A DNA stretch of 17,560 nt, taken from NCBI GenBank assembly GCA_023386365.1, contig JAEWJX010000117.1:1-17560 (forward strand), read 5' to 3'. Within the stretch, counting starts at the first letter, position 1; every line of letters begins with the position of its first letter. Shown in pieces: positions 14,192-17,560 of this stretch. Source of the DNA: Actinomycetes bacterium (GTDB lineage Bacteria; Actinomycetota; Actinomycetes; Actinomycetales; Microbacteriaceae). Position numbers and translations under genes: made by a program. Under the pieces are notes generated by a model, which saw nothing but the letters and a program-made list of their open reading frames with translations, was not told the origin of the DNA and ran no database searches.

Positions 14192-14856
14192 TGGCGAAGC
14201 TGTATTTCCGCTACGGGGCGATGAACTCCGGCAAGAGCACCGCCCTGCTGCAGGCCGCCTACAACTACGAGGAGCGCGGGCACGAGGTGCTGCTCGCGAA
14301 GCCCGCGATCGATTCCAAGGGCGATGCCGCGATCGTGTCGCGGTTGGGCGTGGTGCGTCCGGTCGATTTCACGATCGCGCCCGGTGAGGATCTGCTCGCC
14401 CGCTTCCAGCGGGAGCGGGAGAAGGCGGTGCAGCAGCGCGGCCGGAATGTGAGCTGCCTCCTCATCGACGAGGTGCAGTTCCTGAGCGAGGGGCAGGTCG
14501 ACGACCTGCTACGCATCGCGATCCAGCAGGATGTGCCGGTGCTGGCGTACGGCATCCGCACCGACTTCCAGACGGTCGCGTTCCCCGGCAGCCGCCGTCT
14601 GCTCGAGATCGCCCACTCGCTCGAAGAGCTGAAGACCATCTGCCGCTGCGGCCGCAAGGCGGTTTTCAACGCCCGCAAGGTGGGCGACCGGTTCATCTTC
14701 GACGGCGACCAGGTCGCCATCGACGGGGTGGAGGTCACCTACGAGTCGCTGTGCGGCGCCTGCTATCTGGAGGAGTCCGGCGGGGTGCTGAACCGCGGGT
14801 GGCGGCCGAAGCTGGAGTTCAGCTACGGCACCGAACCGGACGCCGACTTCACCTGA
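14191..14856 (+). CDS. tdk: Thymidine kinase
   Basis: 221 residues, type II thymidine kinase of the pyrimidine salvage pathway (thymidine + ATP to dTMP). Shown by the P-loop GAMNSGKST (9-17), the Walker B-like LLIDEVQFLS segment (about 90-99), YGIRTDFQ (119-126), and a zinc-binding lobe with C150 and C152 (ICRCGRKAVFNAR) paired with the ESLCGACYLEE cysteines near residues 188-191. The GTG start overlaps the last base of the response regulator stop (TAGTG), and there is no strong separate ribosome-binding site, implying coupled translation. A strong hairpin follows the stop by 4 bases. All key motifs are intact. Confidence 0.95.
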   Translation: MAKLYFRYGAMNSGKSTALLQAAYNYEERGHEVLLAKPAIDSKGDAAIVSRLGVVRPVDFTIAPGEDLLARFQREREKAVQQRGRNVSCLLIDEVQFLSEGQVDDLLRIAIQQDVPVLAYGIRTDFQTVAFPGSRRLLEIAHSLEELKTICRCGRKAVFNARKVGDRFIFDGDQVAIDGVEVTYESLCGACYLEESGGVLNRGWRPKLEFSYGTEPDADFT

Positions 14857-14860
14857 AACG

Positions 14861-14890
14861 CGAGAGAGCCGCCCGAAGGCGGCTCTCTCG
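14861..14890. terminator. Strong bidirectional terminator hairpin between tdk and tRNA-Pro
   Basis: CGAGAGAGCCGCC (14861-14873), loop CGAA, and its exact complement (14878-14890) make a perfect 13-bp stem. It lies 4 bases after the tdk stop and 9 bases beyond the 3' end of the tRNA on the opposite strand, so it can end both convergent transcripts. There is no long T-tract on either side, as is common in actinobacteria. Confidence 0.85.
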
Positions 14891-14899
14891 ATATGGTGC

Positions 14900-14976
14900 T
14901 GGTCGGGGTAACAGGATTTGAACCTGCGGCCTCGTCGTCCCGAACGACGCGCGCTACCAAGCTGCGCCATACCCCG
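14900..14976 (-). tRNA. tRNA-Pro (anticodon CGG)
   Basis: On the - strand the 77-base sequence folds as a standard cloverleaf. The acceptor stem is CGGGGTA pairing with TACCCCG. The D-arm is GCGC-AGCTTGGTA-GCGC. The anticodon stem is CGTCG/CGACG around loop TTCGGGA, with CGG at 14940-14942. The T-arm is GCAGG-TTCAAAT-CCTGT. Discriminator A and CCA are encoded at the 3' end. It reads CCG proline codons, abundant in this GC-rich DNA. Confidence 0.96.
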
Positions 14977-14998
14977 GTGCTGCATACGCAACTTGTCA

Positions 14999-15004
14999 AG
15001 GATA
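14999..15004 (-). promoter_or_regulatory. -10 element for tRNA-Pro
   Basis: On the - strand TATCCT fits TAnnnT and would start transcription about 16 bases before the 5' end of the mature tRNA. A TGACTC about 18 bp upstream (15023-15028) is a possible weak -35. It is divergent from the promoter of the MurE-like gene. Confidence 0.45.
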
Positions 15005-15053
15005 GCCGATCCGGAGGGCGTTGAGTCACGCAGCCGGTCGCGGCGGGCGCCCG

Positions 15054-15059
15054 TAGACT
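15054..15059 (+). promoter_or_regulatory. -10 element for the MurE-like gene
   Basis: TAGACT fits TAnnnT and ends seven bases before the ATG at 15067, predicting a leaderless mRNA. No ribosome-binding site is present between the box and the start codon. Confidence 0.5.
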
Positions 15060-15066
15060 CGAAGCC

Positions 15067-16611
15067 ATGTCGACGTCGCTCTCCGGACTGCTCCATGCCC
15101 TGCCGGAGGGCATGCTCCTCGCCCTCGACGGCGACGTCGAGGTGAGCGCGCCACCGGTCGAGCGCGCCGATCAGGTGCAGCCCGGGGGCGTCTTCATCGC
15201 CCGCCGCGGCAAGGTGGTCGACGGGCGCACGCTGGCGGTCGAGGCGGTCTCCCGCGGCGCCGTCGCGGTGGTGGGCGACGACGACCACATCGACGTCGGT
15301 GTACCGTACGCGCGCGTCACCGACGCCCAGCAGGCCATCGGATACCTGGCCGCCACCTGGTGGGGTCTCCCCACGAAGAAGATCGAGGTGACGGGCGTCA
15401 CCGGCACCAACGGCAAAACCACCACCAGCATGCTGCTGCGGGGGATCATCGACGCGGCGACCGGCGGTCCGGTGGGCCTGATCTCGACGGTCGGCGTGGA
15501 GTACGGCACCGGATTCATCCCCGTCGGCCTGCACATCACGACGCCCGGTGCGCCCCAGGTGCAGGAGATGCTCGGCTCCATGGTGCAGGCGGGCTTCCCT
15601 GAGGCGGTCGTCGAGATGAGCAGCCAGGGTCTCGAGCAGGGGCGTCTCAACGGCATCGGCATCGACGTGGGCGTCTACACGAACCTCACCCACGAGCACC
15701 TCGACTACCACGGCACCCTCGAGGCCTACCGTGACGCGAAGGGCATCCTGTTCGAGCGGGTCGGCGCCATGGGCGGTATCGCGATCATCAACGCGGACGA
15801 CCCGTACGGTGCGTGGTTCGCGGAGCGTTCCCGGGGCGCGCGCGTCGTCGAGTACGGCATCCACGCGGGCGACTTCCGGCCGGAGGGCCTCGTGGTCGAC
15901 GGCTCCGGCATCCGAATGACCGTCGACGGCGCCGACTACCGCACCGTGCTCACCGGCGACTTCAACGTGTACAACACCCTCGCGGCGATCGCCTACGGGC
16001 GTGCGCGCGGCTGGTCGCCGGAGATCATCCAGCGGGGGTTGGATGCGACGACCGCTGTCGACGGACGCATGCAGACCGTCGACGAGGGGCAGGCGTTCAC
16101 GGCGGTGGTCGACTTCGCCCACACCCCCGATGCCTACGAGCAGCTGTTCCCGTCGCTGCGTCGGCTGGTCGCGCCCGGCGGCAAGCTGATCGCGGTCTTC
16201 GGATGCGCGGGCCTGCGCGACACCGACAAGCGCGAGACGATGCCGGCGATCGCGGCGAAGTACACCGACCTGATGGTGATGACGGCCAGCGACCCCCGCA
16301 CGGAGCCGGTCGACGAGATCCTCGACACGATGCAGGCGTCGGCGGAGCGCGCGGGGGCGCGCCTCGGCGAGACGATGCTGCGCATCCCCGACCGCGGAAC
16401 CGCGATCCTCACCGCCGTGCAGGCGGCGAAGCCGGGGGATGTGGTGGTCGCGTGCGGCAAAGGTCACAAGCAGAGCATGGCGATCGACGGCACCGAGTTC
16501 CCGTGGGACGACCGCATCGCGATGCGGTTCGCCGTGCACGGGGTGGCGATGGGCGGACTTCCCACGTCGCCCGAGGGCGCTCCGACGGTGGCGGACTGGC
16601 CGCTGCGCTGA
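15067..16611 (+). CDS. Stand-alone MurE-like Mur ligase
   Basis: 514 residues with the three-domain Mur ligase plan. MurE adds the third amino acid to UDP-MurNAc-L-Ala-D-Glu in the cytoplasm. Visible: the ATP-binding VTGVTGTNGKTTT (108-120); HITTPGA (156-162); THEHLDYHGT (208-217); the likely carbamylated lysine in YRDAKGILF (K225); VDGRM (331-335); DFAHTPDA (349-356); VFGCAGLRDTDKR (377-389); GKGHKQSM (464-471). It departs from classic MurE at several points: MSSQGL in place of SSHAL (Gln187 for His), and SDPRTEP (408-414) where DAP-adding enzymes have DNPR. It may be a MurE with another amino-acid specificity, or a second Mur ligase. None of the usual division/cell-wall cluster genes is beside it. 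Confidence 0.88.
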   Translation: MSTSLSGLLHALPEGMLLALDGDVEVSAPPVERADQVQPGGVFIARRGKVVDGRTLAVEAVSRGAVAVVGDDDHIDVGVPYARVTDAQQAIGYLAATWWGLPTKKIEVTGVTGTNGKTTTSMLLRGIIDAATGGPVGLISTVGVEYGTGFIPVGLHITTPGAPQVQEMLGSMVQAGFPEAVVEMSSQGLEQGRLNGIGIDVGVYTNLTHEHLDYHGTLEAYRDAKGILFERVGAMGGIAIINADDPYGAWFAERSRGARVVEYGIHAGDFRPEGLVVDGSGIRMTVDGADYRTVLTGDFNVYNTLAAIAYGRARGWSPEIIQRGLDATTAVDGRMQTVDEGQAFTAVVDFAHTPDAYEQLFPSLRRLVAPGGKLIAVFGCAGLRDTDKRETMPAIAAKYTDLMVMTASDPRTEPVDEILDTMQASAERAGARLGETMLRIPDRGTAILTAVQAAKPGDVVVACGKGHKQSMAIDGTEFPWDDRIAMRFAVHGVAMGGLPTSPEGAPTVADWPLR

Positions 16612-16617
16612 TCGGCG

Positions 16618-16631
16618 GACGCGCCGGCGTC
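16618..16631. terminator. Short hairpin between convergent genes
   Basis: GACGC-GCCG-GCGTC is a perfect 5-bp stem with a 4-base loop in the 18-bp gap between the MurE-like and phosphoesterase stop codons, overlapping the latter. It may serve both genes, but it is short and could be chance in GC-rich DNA. Confidence 0.25.
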
Positions 16632-17560
16632 AGACCTTCACCGGGGTGAGGGTCATGATGATCGCCTCGGGCGGGCACGCGAACCGCACCGGCGCGTAGA
16701 TCGACGTGCCGAGCCCGGCGGAGACCTCCAGGAAGGCACTGCGGGCGCCGGTGCGCCAGACGCTCAGCCCCTGCGCCTGCGCGTGTGGGATGTCGCAGTT
16801 GGTGACCAGCGCCGGCCGGCCCGGGATGCGCACCTGGCCGCCGTGGGTGTGCCCGGCGAAGATGAGGTCGGCGTCCTGGCTGACGAGTGCGTCGAGCACG
16901 CGACGGTAGGGCGCGTGGGTGACACCGATGGTGAGCACCTGGCGGCGATCCTCGGTGGACCACTCGAGGTTCTCGCGCATCTCCTCCACCGCGCCCGGGA
17001 GTTCGCCGAGGCGGTCCCAACCGCGGTGGGCGTCGCCGGTGCCGAGGAACTCGAGACGGGTGCCCTTCAGTTCGATCGCCCGCACCGCGTTGTTGAGGTC
17101 GAGCCACCCGAGTTCGTCGCCGAGGAACGTGTTGAGCGCCGCGGTGTCGAGGTCGGGCTCCGTCTTCGGTTTGCGGTGGCCGCGCTCCGACAGGTAGGCG
17201 AGCGGGTTCTTGAAGATGGGGCCGAAGTAGTCGTTCGAGCCGTGCGCGAAGACGCCCGCCGTGCCGGCGAACGGTTCCAGTGCGCGTCGCACACCCCGCA
17301 GACCCTCGAGGTGACCGAGGTTGTCGCCGGTGTCGATCACCAGGTCGGGTTCGTAGACGGCGAGCGAGCGGATGAAGTCCTGCTTCGCCCGCTGCCACGG
17401 CGCCATGTGGAGGTCGCTCAGGTGCAGGATGGTGATCGGCCGGGCGTCGGGCTCGAGGATCGCCAGCGTCTCATGGCGCACCGTGAAGCGGTTGCGTTCG
17501 ACGAACACCCCCCACGCCGCGGTCGCGAGACCCGGGGGGGGCCCCCCCCCCCCCGGCGCC
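16630..17560 (-). CDS. Calcineurin-like metallophosphoesterase, 5' end outside the window
   Basis: The metallophosphatase motifs, numbered from the in-frame GTG at 17508, are: HLSDLHM (D32, H34), IDTGDN (D62), GSND (90-93, in place of GNHD, as is usual in the actinobacterial family with GSNDYF), VTHAP (H198) and GHTHGGQ (219-225). It would hydrolyse phosphoesters with a two-metal centre; the substrate is unknown. The frame stays open past that GTG and reads GLATAAWG directly before VFVERNRFTV, which fits the small hydrophobic N-terminus of this family. The GTG is therefore an internal valine and the true start lies beyond the window. The frame is trustworthy only to about 17532; beyond that is a G/C run. 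It converges on the MurE-like gene with an 18-bp gap. Confidence 0.88.
   Translation of the reverse strand, partial: APGGGGPPPGLATAAWGVFVERNRFTVRHETLAILEPDARPITILHLSDLHMAPWQRAKQDFIRSLAVYEPDLVIDTGDNLGHLEGLRGVRRALEPFAGTAGVFAHGSNDYFGPIFKNPLAYLSERGHRKPKTEPDLDTAALNTFLGDELGWLDLNNAVRAIELKGTRLEFLGTGDAHRGWDRLGELPGAVEEMRENLEWSTEDRRQVLTIGVTHAPYRRVLDALVSQDADLIFAGHTHGGQVRIPGRPALVTNCDIPHAQAQGLSVWRTGARSAFLEVSAGLGTSIYAPVRFACPPEAIIMTLTPVKV
17534..17554. other. G8-C13 homopolymer run, probable contig-end artefact
   Basis: Eight G are followed by thirteen C within the last 28 bases of the window. Translated in the frame of the phosphoesterase this gives a proline run beside a glycine run, which does not fit a hydrophobic N-terminus. 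A low-quality sequence end is the simplest explanation. Confidence 0.6.

Noticed and set aside
14994..14999. Perfect TTGACA on the - strand as the tRNA-Pro -35
   Set aside because: A -10 at 17 bp would fall inside the mature tRNA. The overlapping TATCCT just upstream is better placed as a -10, so the TTGACA is probably coincidental.
14509..16539. 676-codon - strand frame over tdk, the tRNA and the MurE-like gene
   Set aside because: It reads through a tRNA gene and a terminator hairpin and is compositionally biased. The opposite frames carry clear enzyme motifs.

Overview
The window looks like chromosomal DNA from a high-GC actinobacterium, most likely Microbacteriaceae (Microbacterium or a close relative). 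This rests on base composition, on the gene content (dnaX-recR-lysC, Mqo, an Rv2578c-type radical SAM protein, an SPFH/zinc-ribbon operon) and on promoter style: TAnnnT -10 boxes placed 6-7 nt before the start codon. It is not phage or plasmid DNA, and no IS element, integrase or CRISPR array was seen. No gene-free stretch exceeds 300 bases; the longest gaps are about 145 bases and are described below.

Layout. Bases 1-2210 hold the end of dnaX, then recR and lysC on the + strand. Bases 2313-7157 hold a four-gene block between lysC and asd. One + strand gene encodes a 720-residue four-helix membrane protein with a possible GNAT-like N-terminus. It converges on a three-gene - strand operon: an SPFH/SHOCT protein, a double zinc-ribbon membrane protein and an 87-residue membrane protein. 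Bases 7305-9901 carry asd and mqo (+). Bases 10045-13453 carry an ABC-F ATPase, an M23-family peptidase-like protein and a radical SAM protein whose promoter contains a perfect actinobacterial LexA (SOS) box. Bases 13502-14856 carry an orphan response regulator that overlaps thymidine kinase by one base. A strong hairpin separates tdk from a convergent tRNA-Pro(CGG). A stand-alone MurE-like ligase follows (+), then a convergent metallophosphoesterase (-) that runs off the window.

How the genes relate. RecR (gap repair) and the SOS-controlled radical SAM protein belong to DNA-damage responses. LysC and Asd are the first two steps of the aspartate pathway (lysine, threonine, methionine, and diaminopimelate where made), but here they are transcribed as separate units. 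The SPFH, zinc-ribbon and small membrane proteins resemble the Bacillus YdjI/YdjG/YdjH membrane-stress module, without an adjacent pspA. Mqo feeds electrons from malate to the quinone pool.

The last ~28 bases are a G-run followed by a C-run. They do not fit the gene they interrupt and look like a low-quality contig end.
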